Origin: Thalassospira tepidiphila MCCC 1A03514
Lineage (GTDB): Bacteria; Pseudomonadota; Alphaproteobacteria; Rhodospirillales; Thalassospiraceae
Reading direction: 5' to 3'
Length of the DNA: 64,000 bases
NCBI RefSeq assembly: GCF_001662875.1
Contig: NZ_JPVZ01000003.1
Span: forward strand, 62,001-126,000
The position numbers and the translations under genes were made by a program. The notes beneath the pieces were generated by a model that had not been told where the DNA came from, did not search any database, and was given only the letters and a program-made list of their open reading frames with translations. This document shows positions 45,899-55,811 of this stretch, in pieces. Position 1 is the first letter of the stretch, and each line of letters begins with the position of its first letter.

Positions 45899-46867
45899 AT
45901 GACCGATCATGCCCCATATACAGCCGGTTTTCGAGACCGGCTGTTTGACAAGGATCCGTTTCCGTTAGCGATCTGGTATCCGGCAACAGCACCGGAAAGT
46001 TCGGTGCGCCATATGGGCGTGGTTTCCAGTGCGGCGCGCGGGGCCGCCTTTGCCGATGACGGCCCGTTTCCCATCGTGCTGTTTTCGCATGGGTCGGAAG
46101 GGCATCGGTTCAATCAGTTCTGGTTGGCGGAATATCTGGCACGGCGGGGTTATATCGTCGCCGCCCCGCAGCATCATGGCGACAATTATCTGGATGCGTC
46201 CGAAGCGCGGCAATTGGCGATTATCGAGCGCCGCCCGCAGGAAATGCGTCTGGCCCTTGATCTGTTACTGCAGCATTCCGAAATCGGGCCGCAGATTGAC
46301 CAGGACAAAATCTATGCCCTTGGTCATTCGGCAGGTGGGGCGACGGTTCTCAAGCTGGCGGGGTGGGATTTTGATGCCAAGGCCTGGCAGGATTATTGCG
46401 AAATCAACGCTGATACGGATCACGTGATTTGCCAGCACGCGCCAAGCGATGATCACCTTGATCGGTTGCACACTGTGTATGGCGGGCCAGTGGTGTCCGA
46501 GCGTGATGACCGGATTGCCGCCATCATCGCGATTGCGCCAGCCTTTGGCGTGGCGGCAACGGACGCGGGATTGAGTGATATCGATATCCCGATGCTGTTT
46601 GTCGAGGCCGATACGGATGAAATCCTGCATGAGAATGTTAACGCCGCTCACTTCCGCAAGCTTTTGCGCGGGCGGGCAAAGTTTGTGAAGGTCAAGGGGG
46701 CGGGGCACTATTCCTTCTTGCCGAAATGCACCCCATATATTGCAGAGAATTTTGGCTATTTATGCCGCGATTTTGGTCAGGATCGCGACACCATTCACCG
46801 CACTGTCGAACAAGTGATCCGCCGTTTCCTCTATAAGGTAAAAACCGGTGAAATTCAGGGTCGCTAA
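45899..46867 (+). CDS. Alpha/beta hydrolase (dienelactone hydrolase-like)
   Basis: 322 aa. The nucleophile elbow G-H-S-A-G-G, an Asp in FVEADTDE and a late His in KGAGHYSF make a plausible catalytic triad. VLFSHGSEG gives the oxyanion-hole segment. It resembles secreted PAF-acetylhydrolase/dienelactone hydrolase-type proteins but lacks a signal peptide. The ATG at 45899 starts 25 nt after ispA. Its presence between ispA and dxs is unusual. The substrate is unknown. Confidence 0.85.
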   Translation: MTDHAPYTAGFRDRLFDKDPFPLAIWYPATAPESSVRHMGVVSSAARGAAFADDGPFPIVLFSHGSEGHRFNQFWLAEYLARRGYIVAAPQHHGDNYLDASEARQLAIIERRPQEMRLALDLLLQHSEIGPQIDQDKIYALGHSAGGATVLKLAGWDFDAKAWQDYCEINADTDHVICQHAPSDDHLDRLHTVYGGPVVSERDDRIAAIIAIAPAFGVAATDAGLSDIDIPMLFVEADTDEILHENVNAAHFRKLLRGRAKFVKVKGAGHYSFLPKCTPYIAENFGYLCRDFGQDRDTIHRTVEQVIRRFLYKVKTGEIQGR

Positions 46868-46967
46868 TTCGGTCGAACCTCGCTATTTTACGCAGCTTGC
46901 AACATGGCGCCATAACAGTCACCCTGTTGTAACCAACGCCATATAAAAAATTGAAATCGAGATCGGA

Positions 46968-48887
46968 ATGAGCACGACCTCCAAGACCCCGCTGCTGGAT
47001 ACCATCAATACCCCTGAAGAGCTGCGCAAGTTGCAGCCTGCCCAGATGAAGCAGGTTGCAGACGAGTTGCGCGCCGAGGTGATTGATGCGGTATCGGTGA
47101 CTGGCGGGCATCTGGGTGCTGGCCTTGGTGTGGTCGAGCTGACGGTTGCGATCCATTACCTGTTTGATACGCCTTATGATCGTTTGATCTGGGATGTTGG
47201 TCATCAGTGCTATCCGCATAAAATCCTGACCGGGCGGCGTGATCGTATCCGCACCATTCGTCAGGGTGGCGGTTTGTCCGGTTTCACCAAACGATCCGAA
47301 TCCGAATATGATCCGTTCGGGGCCGGGCATAGCTCCACCTCGATCTCGGCCGGGCTTGGTATGGCAGTTGCCAACCAGCTATCGGATGACAAGCGCAAGA
47401 ATGTGATTGCCGTCATTGGCGATGGGTCGATGAGTGCGGGCATGGCCTATGAGGCGATGAACAATGCCGCCGCCACCGATCAGCGTTTGATTGTCATCCT
47501 CAATGACAACGACATGTCGATTGCTCCGCCGGTGGGATCGATGTCGGGTTATTTGTCGCGCCTGATTTCGGGCAAGGGATATCAGGGGCTGCGCAATGCG
47601 GCCAAGGGCCTGACAAAGCACCTGCCGCGCCAGATCGAAGAGGCCGCGCGCAAGCTTGAAGAATATACCCGTGGCATGGTCACGGGCGGGACCCTGTTTG
47701 AAGAAATGGGCTTCTTCTATGTCGGGCCGATTGATGGTCACAACATGGATCATCTGTTGCCGGTTCTAAAAAACGTCCGCGATGCCGATGTGGATGGTCC
47801 GATCCTGATCCATGCCGTCACCCAAAAGGGCAAGGGCTATGGCCCGGCGGAAAATGCCGCCGACAAATATCATGGCGTTGCCAAGTTTGACGTCGTCACC
47901 GGCAAACAGGCCAAGCCGACCCCGAATGCGCCGAGCTACACCAAGGTGTATGGCGAGACGCTGGTGAAGCTTGCGGAAAAAGACGAGAAAGTTACCGCGA
48001 TCACGGCTGCGATGCCGTCTGGCACGGGTGTGAACATCTTTGCCGATCATTTCCCGGATCGTGCCTTTGACGTCGGGATTGCCGAACAGCATGCCGTGAC
48101 CTTTGCCGCCGGGATGGCGTGCGAAGGGTACAAACCGTTCTGCACGCTGTATTCGACCTTCCTGCAACGCGGTTATGATCAGGTCGTGCATGATGTCGCG
48201 ATCCAGAACCTGCCGGTGCGTTTCGCGATGGACCGTGCCGGTCTGGTCGGGGCGGATGGGGCGACCCATGCCGGGGCCTATGACATTGCCTATCTTGGCT
48301 GTTTGCCGAACTTCGTTTTGATGGCGGCGGCTGATGAGGCAGAGCTTGTCCATATGACCACAACCGCCTGGGCGATTGATGATCGACCATCTGCGTTCCG
48401 CTATCCGCGCGGCGAGGGTGTTGGCGTTGAAATGCCGGCCGAGGGCAAAGTCCTTGAAATCGGTAAGGGCCGTATCCTGCGCGAAGGTGGCAAGATTGCC
48501 ATCCTGTCCTATGGCACGCGACTGGCCGAGGCGCTTATTGCCGCCGAAGACCTTGCCGCTCGCGGTTTGCCTGCGACGGTTGCCGATGCGCGCTTTGCCA
48601 AGCCGCTTGATCATGAACTGATTGCCGATCTGGCGCGCAACCACGAAGTCCTGATCACCATCGAAGAAGGATCGATCAACGGCTTTGGTGCGATGGTCCT
48701 GCAACATATGGCAGGCCACGGGTTGCTGGATAACGGGCTTAAGATCCGCACCATGGCGCTGCCGGATGCGCTGATTGATCATGACAAGCCGGAAATCCAG
48801 TACGAGAAGGCCGGGCTTGATGCCAAGGCCATCGTCAAGACCGCGCTCGGTGCGCTTGGTATGAGCGAAAGCAAGGCACGGGCCTGA
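46968..48887 (+). CDS. dxs: 1-deoxy-D-xylulose-5-phosphate synthase
   Basis: 639 aa thiamine-diphosphate enzyme that condenses pyruvate and glyceraldehyde-3-phosphate, the first step of the MEP isoprenoid pathway. The ThDP motif [16 protein letters not shown] and the [17 protein letters not shown] segment are intact, and the transketolase-like middle domain ([13 protein letters not shown]) follows. It is separated by 100 bp from the hydrolase gene, so it may have its own promoter. A bidirectional terminator follows. Confidence 0.97.
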   Translation: MSTTSKTPLLDTINTPEELRKLQPAQMKQVADELRAEVIDAVSVTGGHLGAGLGVVELTVAIHYLFDTPYDRLIWDVGHQCYPHKILTGRRDRIRTIRQGGGLSGFTKRSESEYDPFGAGHSSTSISAGLGMAVANQLSDDKRKNVIAVIGDGSMSAGMAYEAMNNAAATDQRLIVILNDNDMSIAPPVGSMSGYLSRLISGKGYQGLRNAAKGLTKHLPRQIEEAARKLEEYTRGMVTGGTLFEEMGFFYVGPIDGHNMDHLLPVLKNVRDADVDGPILIHAVTQKGKGYGPAENAADKYHGVAKFDVVTGKQAKPTPNAPSYTKVYGETLVKLAEKDEKVTAITAAMPSGTGVNIFADHFPDRAFDVGIAEQHAVTFAAGMACEGYKPFCTLYSTFLQRGYDQVVHDVAIQNLPVRFAMDRAGLVGADGATHAGAYDIAYLGCLPNFVLMAAADEAELVHMTTTAWAIDDRPSAFRYPRGEGVGVEMPAEGKVLEIGKGRILREGGKIAILSYGTRLAEALIAAEDLAARGLPATVADARFAKPLDHELIADLARNHEVLITIEEGSINGFGAMVLQHMAGHGLLDNGLKIRTMALPDALIDHDKPEIQYEKAGLDAKAIVKTALGALGMSESKARA

Positions 48888-48910
48888 TCAGGTCAAAGAT
48901 TTCGAGAATA

Positions 48911-48949
48911 AAAAAGGCCGGTTGTCGGAAATGACAGACCGGCCTTTTT
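48911..48949. terminator. Bidirectional terminator, dxs / SDR
   Basis: GGCCGGT and ACCGGCC arms with an inner TGTC/GACA pair and one bulge, flanked by an A run and a T run. Confidence 0.85.
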
Positions 48950-48964
48950 CGTTCCTGGGGTTCG

Positions 48965-49753
48965 TCAGTCGACGTAAATCATCTTGTGCGTCATGCCGCC
49001 ATCAATGCGGATGGTTTCACCAGTCATGAAGCCGGATTTATCGCCATCGAGCAGGAAGGAGACGGCCTGTGCGATGTCTTTGGGCGTGCCGACACGGCCA
49101 ACCGGGTGTTGGGCCTTGTCGGCTTCGCTGTGATCGGGTTCGGTTTTGTTGGCGTTTTTCTGCCAGTCGCCAACTTCGATCCAGCCCGGTGCGATGGCGT
49201 TAACGCGAATGTCACCCGCAAGACTGACCGCCAGCGCATGGGTCAGGGCAACAATGCCGCCCTTGGACGCGGCATAGGGTTCAGTGTTGGCCTCAGACTG
49301 GAAGGCGCGGGTGGAGGCGATATTGACAATCGCACCCTTGGTATCGCGCAGATGCTGTGTTGCGTGCTTGGTTGCCAGAAACGCCCCGCCCAGATTGACA
49401 TTGATCACGCGTTGCCATTGATCCCATTCAAGGTCTTCGATGTTGGGGACATGGGGATTGGCAATCCCGGCATTGTTGATCAGGCCATCGATGCGGCCAA
49501 ACCGGTCAACGCATTGCTGGATGCAAAGTTTGATGTCGGCCTCATGGGCGACGTCGCCCTGCAGGAAAATGGTCCGGTCGCGTTCAGCGTCCGTCAGGCC
49601 ATCAAGCGCGTCCTCGCCCGCATCGGCATCAAGATCAAACATCGCGACCTTCCAGCCAAGGCCCAGAAGATGCTTTGAGATGCCAAGGCCCAAGCCCTGG
49701 GCGCCACCGGTGACAAAGGCCACGCGCGGTGATTTTGCGGACGGGTTATCCAT
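48965..49753 (-). CDS. Short-chain dehydrogenase/reductase
   Basis: 262 aa classical SDR. The cofactor motif TGGAQGLGLG, the NNAG motif and the catalytic YAASK are present, and the C-terminus ends IRIDGGMTHKMIYVD. An acidic residue after the second strand (FDLDADA) suggests NAD(H) preference. The ATG at 49753 has GGGG 5 nt upstream; ATG 49780 is a longer option. Substrate unknown. Confidence 0.9.
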   Translation of the reverse strand: MDNPSAKSPRVAFVTGGAQGLGLGISKHLLGLGWKVAMFDLDADAGEDALDGLTDAERDRTIFLQGDVAHEADIKLCIQQCVDRFGRIDGLINNAGIANPHVPNIEDLEWDQWQRVINVNLGGAFLATKHATQHLRDTKGAIVNIASTRAFQSEANTEPYAASKGGIVALTHALAVSLAGDIRVNAIAPGWIEVGDWQKNANKTEPDHSEADKAQHPVGRVGTPKDIAQAVSFLLDGDKSGFMTGETIRIDGGMTHKMIYVD

Positions 49754-49855
49754 GTCTGCCCCATTTGGTTTTGATGGCAAGGCCGGGCGGATGCGCAGCC
49801 CTTGAGGAACTCTGGGGAAATGGTCTTGTTTGTGCGAAATTGCAAGGCGTTTGTA

Positions 49856-50563
49856 TCAGGCGGATGCTGACCCGTTTTCAAGCCGATCGAGCAGGGCGTG
49901 AACGAAGCCTTCCTGACGCCCGTTAAGGCCGCGACGGGTTGCGAGATTTTGCAGCGCCTCGGTTGCTGCGATATGCAGGCGATAATGGCCGGGATCCTGA
50001 TCAATGCGGGTGGATTGCTGCGCGCTGTCGCCAAAGACCATGGCATGGCACAGACCGGCATTGGCCGAGGTAAAGGCGCGACAGGTCAGCGGGCGGATGG
50101 CGTAAATGCTGCAACGATCCTGTTCATCAAGCAACGGGCAGCGGACCCGGACGTCACTGATTTTCGTAAACTGTTCGATGTCGGTTGCGGCACTGCGCAG
50201 GCGATCTTTCAGGGCATCGATCTGTGGCGTGGTGAAATTTGCCGTGATGTAGGCGGCGATCAGGTCGGTCACGCCGGGCGGGACACTGACAAACAGGTGG
50301 CAGCAGGCGCTGCATTGATCGCGACAGGCGCGCGGGTGCGGGTTGGGGAAGCTTTGGCGCAAGAGGTTTGATGCCTGTTCGAGTATCGCAATGGTGGCCG
50401 CTGCGGCACCGGCAAGCGTATCGGCCGCATCAAGGGCGCGGTCCAGTTCGGTGCGGAAATCGGCAAACATCTGTTCGTAGCGGCGCGATGCCTCAGTCGT
50501 CAGGGCGCCGGTCTGGACGATGTTGCGCGAAACCCGGTCTATTGCGTCATCAAGCTTGGTCAT
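49856..50563 (-). CDS. YkgJ family cysteine-cluster protein
   Basis: 235 aa. C-x3-C-x2-CC (CRDQCSACC) and a later RCPLLDEQDRCSIYAIRPLTCR cluster match the UPF0153/YkgJ family, thought to bind iron or zinc. The N-terminal ~80 residues form a helical extension. The function is unknown. It stands between the SDR gene and the malonate operon. Confidence 0.85.
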   Translation of the reverse strand: MTKLDDAIDRVSRNIVQTGALTTEASRRYEQMFADFRTELDRALDAADTLAGAAAATIAILEQASNLLRQSFPNPHPRACRDQCSACCHLFVSVPPGVTDLIAAYITANFTTPQIDALKDRLRSAATDIEQFTKISDVRVRCPLLDEQDRCSIYAIRPLTCRAFTSANAGLCHAMVFGDSAQQSTRIDQDPGHYRLHIAATEALQNLATRRGLNGRQEGFVHALLDRLENGSASA

Positions 50564-50708
50564 CAATCCCAGTTACTTTCGTGCTGGTACTCAAGACATG
50601 CCTTCAGATTGGTTATTGGTCGTTGTCTAATTTAGCATTGTTTGGCGTTATTCCCTAAAAATTGCATAACGGCGGAATTCGTGACGTTCGGGTTTTGGCC
50701 GTGCAGGC

Positions 50709-50736
50709 AAAAAAAAACGGCCAGATAAATCCGGCC
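50709..50736 (-). terminator. Terminator of the malonate operon
   Basis: CGGCC (50718-50722) and GGCCG (50732-50736) arms, followed on the minus strand by nine T. Confidence 0.75.
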
Positions 50737-50831
50737 GGGGAGGTAGGGTCAGAGACCCGATGGGTGCTGCGGGAAAGAGCTTTCTGTTAGCAGGAAAGGC
50801 TCCGGGCAGCGGGAGTATAAGACTGCAACGC

Positions 50832-52358
50832 TTATGCTGCAGGGGAGGTAAAGGTGTCTTCGTATTGTTTGCGCAGTTGGGCTTTCTGAATTTTGCCCAT
50901 GGTGTTGCGCGGCAGTTCCTTGATCACCCAGATGCGTTTGGGCACCTTGAATTTCGCCAGCTTGTCCTGGGTGCGTTTGATGATGGCTTCGGGGTCGGCT
51001 TTATCGCCATTGGCGGCTACAATCACACCGGCAACGGCTTCGCCGAAGTCGGGATGGGGCAGGCCAAAGATCGCGACTTCTTCGACCTCGTCATACTCGG
51101 CGATGACTTCTTCGACTTCCTTGGGATAGACGTTAAAGCCACCGGAAATGATCAGGTCCTTGTCGCGGCCAACGATGGTGACATAGCCGTCTTCGCCGAT
51201 GGTGGCGAGATCGCCGGTGATAAAGAAGCCGTCAGACCGGAACTCGGACGCGGTTTTTTCCGGCATCTGCCAGTAGCCCTTGAAAACGTTCGGGCCACGG
51301 ACTTCAAGCACGCCGATTTCACCGGCCCCCAGAACATTGCCGTCCTTGTCACAAACGCGCGCCTCAATCCCCGGCAGGGTCGGGCCAACCGCACCCGGAC
51401 GACGTTCACCATCGAGCGGGTTGGACGTGTTCATGCAGGTTTCAGTCATGCCATAGCGTTCAAGGATCTTGTGACCGGTGCGTTCAAAGAACGCATCATG
51501 GGTTTCGGCCAGAAGCGGGGCCGAGCCAGAGACGAACAGGCGCATGTTGGCCGTCACATCCTTGGTGAATTTCGGATGGGCCAGCAGGCGGGTATAGAAG
51601 GTCGGAACGCCCATCAGGACGGTTGATTGCGGCAGACGTTCAATCACGTCATCGGCATCGAATTTCGGAAGCAGGATCACCTTACCGCCATTCATCAGCA
51701 TGATGTTGATCGCAACAAACAGCCCGTGGGTGTGGAACAGCGGCAGGGCATGCAGCAAGGTATCACCCGGCTTGAAGCCCCATGCCTGATGCAGGGTTTT
51801 GGCGTTCGAGCCAAGATTGTTATGGGTCAGCATCGCGCCTTTCGACCGGCCCGTGGTGCCCGATGTGTACAGGATCGCGGCAACGTCGTCCTTGTCGGCG
51901 GCGACGATGTCGGTCATGGCGGTGGCGTTTGCGGCTTCGTCATTGAGGCTGCCATCGCCGTTTGATCCGAGCGACAGGACCGCCGCGACGTCATTCTTGT
52001 CACCCAGTTCCTTGGCCGCATCGATATGGCCCGGACGGCAGACGAAGACACGCGGTGCGGCATCACCGAGGAAATAGGCGATTTCATCGCCGGTATAGGC
52101 GGTGTTGAGCGGCAGGTGAATGGCGCCAAGTTGCAGGCACGCCAGATAGAGCGCGATCACATCGGATGATTTGTCGACCTGGGCGGCAACGCGGTCACCC
52201 TTGACCACACCATGGGATGCCAGCACGGCGGCATAACGACCGGTGCGATCAAGCAGCCACGAAAAACTGCGTTCGGTGCCGTCGCGTTCAATCAGAAACG
52301 TGCGGGATTTGTCGGCCGGAAAACGGTCCAGAAATGTTTGAAGAAGATTATCTGACAT
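50832..52358 (-). CDS. matB: Malonyl-CoA synthetase MatB
   Basis: 508 aa ANL-superfamily adenylate-forming ligase that joins malonate to CoA using ATP. The P-loop YTSGTTGRSKGAM, the ERYGMTETCMN motif, FRSDGFFITGDLA and the C-terminal PRNTMGKIQK lysine motif are intact. The assignment as malonate-specific rests on the adjoining malonyl-CoA decarboxylase and TRAP importer, a known mat arrangement. The ATG at 52358 is 12 nt after the decarboxylase stop. It is the last gene of the operon. Confidence 0.9.
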   Translation of the reverse strand: MSDNLLQTFLDRFPADKSRTFLIERDGTERSFSWLLDRTGRYAAVLASHGVVKGDRVAAQVDKSSDVIALYLACLQLGAIHLPLNTAYTGDEIAYFLGDAAPRVFVCRPGHIDAAKELGDKNDVAAVLSLGSNGDGSLNDEAANATAMTDIVAADKDDVAAILYTSGTTGRSKGAMLTHNNLGSNAKTLHQAWGFKPGDTLLHALPLFHTHGLFVAINIMLMNGGKVILLPKFDADDVIERLPQSTVLMGVPTFYTRLLAHPKFTKDVTANMRLFVSGSAPLLAETHDAFFERTGHKILERYGMTETCMNTSNPLDGERRPGAVGPTLPGIEARVCDKDGNVLGAGEIGVLEVRGPNVFKGYWQMPEKTASEFRSDGFFITGDLATIGEDGYVTIVGRDKDLIISGGFNVYPKEVEEVIAEYDEVEEVAIFGLPHPDFGEAVAGVIVAANGDKADPEAIIKRTQDKLAKFKVPKRIWVIKELPRNTMGKIQKAQLRKQYEDTFTSPAA

Positions 52359-52370
52359 GGTCATACCTGT

Positions 52371-53687
52371 TTAAATTCCGGCAAGCTGTGCGACGGATTT
52401 CGATGTGGCGATCTTTCCGTCATTCATCAGTGCTTCGTGGTTTTTCTCGATATCATTGAGGTGATAGGCGTAGTTCACCATCATGCCGCCCGCCTGACGC
52501 AGACCCTTTTCGGAGGTATCGCCAAGCCAGTTCAGGCGTTCAAGCTGTGCACCATTGCCCAGATGGAAGCGGGCAGTGGGATCAAGCGGGGACTTGCCAC
52601 GTTTACAGGTGGCAAGATAGGTGGCACACAGCGCCAAAGTCGGCTTTTGCAGCTTGGCGACCTTGATCGGATCGTTGATCCAGTCATCTTCGCTAAGCCC
52701 GTCAAGCACCTGACCGGCAAGTTCGGCGTCGTCGGCCTTGCTTTTCTGGCGGGTGCGCAGCCAGCCCATGAAGCCCGGAATGGGCGACAGGGTGGCGAAT
52801 TGTTTGAGCTGCGGGAATTCGCGTTTGAGTTCCTCGACCACCTGTTTGATCAGGAAGTTGCCAAACGAAATCCCCTTAAGGCCCGCCTGACAGTTGCTGA
52901 TCGAATAGAAGATCGCAGTGTTGGCAGTTTCCGGGGCCTTTTCATCGATTTCCGGGGCCAGAAGCGCCTGAACGCTATCGGCCAAACCGTGCACGAGGGC
53001 GACTTCAACAAAGATCAGCGGATCGTCGGTGATGGCCGGATGGAAGAAGGCAAAGCATTTCCGGTCGGTCGCCAGACGACGACGCAGATCTTCCCAGCCC
53101 TGAATTTCATGGACCGCCTCATAGCGGATCAGTTTTTCAAGGATGGCTGCCGAGGTATCCCAATCAATATGACGCAGTTCAAGAAAACCACGGTTGAACC
53201 AGCTGGTCAGCAGGTGCTGCATATCGGCATTGAGCGGTTCAAGATCGCGGTTGTTCTTCAACAGTGCGATCAGGGTTTCACGCATATCGACAATGGCCCG
53301 CGTGCCACCGGGTGCCATGTTGATCTTGCGCAGCAGTTCCTGACGGATCGGCTCGGACGTTTGGGTCAGGACGGCGAGGTTTGCCTCGGACGGGTCCTTG
53401 GCAAAGGCCTCGGCGGCCTTGGTGACCTTGGCGCGATCAGCACTAAAGTCATTTTGCATCATCCGGAAGAAGGCCAGATGGTCTTCTTCGGGAAGGTTTT
53501 CCCAAAGCCGCACCACTTCGCGTGCAGCCGCGGTGCCACGTGCCTCGCCCTTTTGCGAAACAAGGTCCTTGCACATGGCGCCAAGCTGCTTGAGCGGGTC
53601 CTGCGGGGTCGAGAGTGGCAGATCAAGCAGTTCGCGACCACGGTCGGCAATGCTTGAAAGCCAGCTTTTGACAGACATGCCTGACAT
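52371..53687 (-). CDS. matA: Malonyl-CoA decarboxylase
   Basis: 438 aa enzyme converting malonyl-CoA to acetyl-CoA and CO2. The N-terminal helical domain and the GNAT-like catalytic domain are both present. FATLSPIPGFMGWL is the conserved motif carrying the catalytic Ser, and MVNYAYHLNDIEKNHEAL lies in the C-terminal conserved region. GGAGG is 6 nt before the ATG at 53687, whose first base overlaps the stop of the TRAP permease gene (TAATG). Together with MatB it channels imported malonate into central metabolism. Confidence 0.94.
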   Translation of the reverse strand: MSGMSVKSWLSSIADRGRELLDLPLSTPQDPLKQLGAMCKDLVSQKGEARGTAAAREVVRLWENLPEEDHLAFFRMMQNDFSADRAKVTKAAEAFAKDPSEANLAVLTQTSEPIRQELLRKINMAPGGTRAIVDMRETLIALLKNNRDLEPLNADMQHLLTSWFNRGFLELRHIDWDTSAAILEKLIRYEAVHEIQGWEDLRRRLATDRKCFAFFHPAITDDPLIFVEVALVHGLADSVQALLAPEIDEKAPETANTAIFYSISNCQAGLKGISFGNFLIKQVVEELKREFPQLKQFATLSPIPGFMGWLRTRQKSKADDAELAGQVLDGLSEDDWINDPIKVAKLQKPTLALCATYLATCKRGKSPLDPTARFHLGNGAQLERLNWLGDTSEKGLRQAGGMMVNYAYHLNDIEKNHEALMNDGKIATSKSVAQLAGI

Positions 53688-55003
53688 TAGCGTCCTCCGA
53701 TGATGGTTTCCGGAAGCCAGGTGGCGATCTGCGGGAAGAAGCACAGAATGATGATCGCTGCGATCATGCACATCACGTAAGGGAAGGCGCCCTTAAGGAT
53801 GCTCTGCAGACGGATGTCGGGCGCAATGCCATTAATGACATACAGGTTCAAACCAACCGGCGGGGTGATCAGACCGATTTCCATGTTGATTGTCAGGATC
53901 ACGGCAAACCAGTAAGGATCGAAACCGGCATTGATGATCACCGGCAGCAGGATCGGTGCGCTCATCAGGATGACTGCAACCGGCGGCAGGAAGAAGCCAC
54001 TGATCAGCAGGAACACGTTGATGAAGCCCATCAGAACCCAACGGTTGACCTCAAGGGCGGAAATCCACTGTGCAATCGACTGGGTGATGAACAGTGATGA
54101 CAGCATGTAGCTAAACAGGCCGGCAGCCCCGATGATCAAAAGGATCATCACGGATTCCTTGGTGGTGTCACGCATGACATTCCAAAGCTGACCCGGTTTC
54201 CACATGCGATACACGATCATCGCGGTGATCAGGCAGAACAGTGCACCAACACCGGCCGTTTCCGAAGGTGTCGCAACACCGCCATAAAGGGCGAACAGAA
54301 CCGCACCGATGATGACAAGGAAGGGCAGAACACGCGGAAGGATTTCAAACTTTTCCTTCCAGGTGTATTTGACAACACCAAGGGCGGCCTGGGCATTGCC
54401 CTGACGCCAGGTCGAATAGAGCGACCAGGCCATGAACAGGGCGGTGACCAGAAGACCCGGCAGAAGACCGGCAAGGAACAGGCGCCCGATCGAGGTTTCG
54501 GTCGAGATGCCATAAACAATCATGGTGACACTTGGCGGGATCAGGATGCCAAGTGTGCCGCCAGCGGCAATTGAACCGGCTGCAACCGTATCGGGGAAGC
54601 CGCGTTCGCGCATCGCCGGGATGCCCATCTTGCCGATTGCGGCACAGGTGGCAGGTGACGAACCCGACAGGGCGGAAAAGATCGCGCAGGCGCCAAGGTT
54701 TGAAATCACAAGCCCGCCCGGAATACGGGTCAGCCAGCGATCAAGAACAGAATACAAGTCACCACCGGCCCTTGATGAGGCAACAACCGCGCCCATCAGG
54801 ATGAACATCGGGATGGCGAGAACTTCGAAACTTTCGAGTTTGCCGAACAGGATTTCCGGCAACAGCGGCAGCGATCCGGTGCCATCAAAGGTGATGATGA
54901 AGCCGACACTGACCAGAAGCAGGCCAATACCGACCGGAATGCCGGAGAAAAGAACAAGGGTGGTTGCGATGCCGACAACGGCCGCAAGAAGCAAGGGATC
55001 CAT
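53687..55003 (-). CDS. matM: TRAP transporter large permease (malonate, MatM/DctM)
   Basis: 438 aa membrane protein with about 12 hydrophobic helices, the size of DctM. Conserved DctM stretches include GIPVGIGLLLVSVGF near the N-terminus, ALSGSSPATCAAIGKMGIP and LITPPVGLNLYVIN. It forms the Na+-coupled translocation subunit. AGGAGG precedes the ATG at 55003. It is coupled to the decarboxylase gene and 12 nt downstream of the small permease gene. Confidence 0.93.
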   Translation of the reverse strand: MDPLLLAAVVGIATTLVLFSGIPVGIGLLLVSVGFIITFDGTGSLPLLPEILFGKLESFEVLAIPMFILMGAVVASSRAGGDLYSVLDRWLTRIPGGLVISNLGACAIFSALSGSSPATCAAIGKMGIPAMRERGFPDTVAAGSIAAGGTLGILIPPSVTMIVYGISTETSIGRLFLAGLLPGLLVTALFMAWSLYSTWRQGNAQAALGVVKYTWKEKFEILPRVLPFLVIIGAVLFALYGGVATPSETAGVGALFCLITAMIVYRMWKPGQLWNVMRDTTKESVMILLIIGAAGLFSYMLSSLFITQSIAQWISALEVNRWVLMGFINVFLLISGFFLPPVAVILMSAPILLPVIINAGFDPYWFAVILTINMEIGLITPPVGLNLYVINGIAPDIRLQSILKGAFPYVMCMIAAIIILCFFPQIATWLPETIIGGR

Positions 55004-55015
55004 GATGCGGCCTCC

Positions 55016-55705
55016 TTAGGAAATGTCGTCGCGAATATCGAACGGTGTCGATCTGCGGGTGATGAGCGACAGGAAATCGGCAAAGAATTGCAGGAACAGC
55101 AAGCCAAAGCCGATCGGCAGCGCGGTATAGGGTTTCCAGAGTGCGACGGCCCAGATGGTTTCAGACAACCAGCCGCCTTCATAGGCCTCGATCACCAGTT
55201 CCAGACCATAGAAGCCAAACAGTGCGCTGATCGCCATGCCACATGACAGGGTCAGGATGGCAAGGGTCATGCGTGCGCCGCGTTTGAGGTACATCGGGAA
55301 CAGGTCAACATTGACGTGACCGCGCAGCAATTGAACATAGGGCAGGCCGACCAGTGTTGCGCCGATCATCAGGAAGATGACGGCCTCAGTCTGCCAGACG
55401 GTGGATTCATTGAGCACATAGCGCATGAAGACCAGCTGGCAGATGATCAGCATCGCAATGGCAAACATGCTTGCCGATGCGATCCCGCAAATGCGCGACA
55501 AGAAATGGATGGCAGAAATGACGCCATCAAGCGGGCCCTTTGGCGCCTGGGACCGGTTTGCGGCCATGGCGTTTTGATGGTCGATCGGCTCGACATCAGG
55601 CGGGGGAGGCATATCTGATTTAACGGAATGCGACGCACTTGGTGTCTGCGTGAAATCGTCTGGCAGATCAATCGGAAGTGGGTGCGGGGACATGGCGTTC
55701 GACAC
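55016..55705 (-). CDS. matQ: TRAP transporter small permease (malonate, MatQ/DctQ)
   Basis: 229 aa. Four hydrophobic helices in the C-terminal ~165 residues form the DctQ fold, with WQTEAVIFLMIGATLVGLPY as its conserved core. The first ~60 residues are a polar, Pro-rich extension, longer than usual. The start is GTG 55705, which has AGGAG at 7-nt spacing; this supports the extension as real. It works with the binding protein and MatM. Confidence 0.9.
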   Translation of the reverse strand: MSNAMSPHPLPIDLPDDFTQTPSASHSVKSDMPPPPDVEPIDHQNAMAANRSQAPKGPLDGVISAIHFLSRICGIASASMFAIAMLIICQLVFMRYVLNESTVWQTEAVIFLMIGATLVGLPYVQLLRGHVNVDLFPMYLKRGARMTLAILTLSCGMAISALFGFYGLELVIEAYEGGWLSETIWAVALWKPYTALPIGFGLLFLQFFADFLSLITRRSTPFDIRDDIS

Positions 55706-55762
55706 GCGCGTTCTCCTCTGACGGAACCGTATTGGTCTATATTTTTGTATTTTGAGGAATGC

Positions 55763-55789
55763 GGTGGTGCCGGACAGACCGGCACCACC
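55763..55789 (-). repeat. Perfect hairpin between matP and matQ
   Basis: GGTGGTGCCGG (55763-55773) and CCGGCACCACC (55779-55789) form an 11-bp stem with a 5-nt loop just after the binding-protein gene. No T run follows, so it probably stabilises the upstream message. Confidence 0.65.
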
Positions 55790-55811
55790 ATCACTTCACG
55801 TCAAGAACCGA

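Noticed and set aside
46918-46947. Possible promoter before dxs with TATAAA at 46942
   Set aside because: No acceptable -35 element at 16-18 bp.
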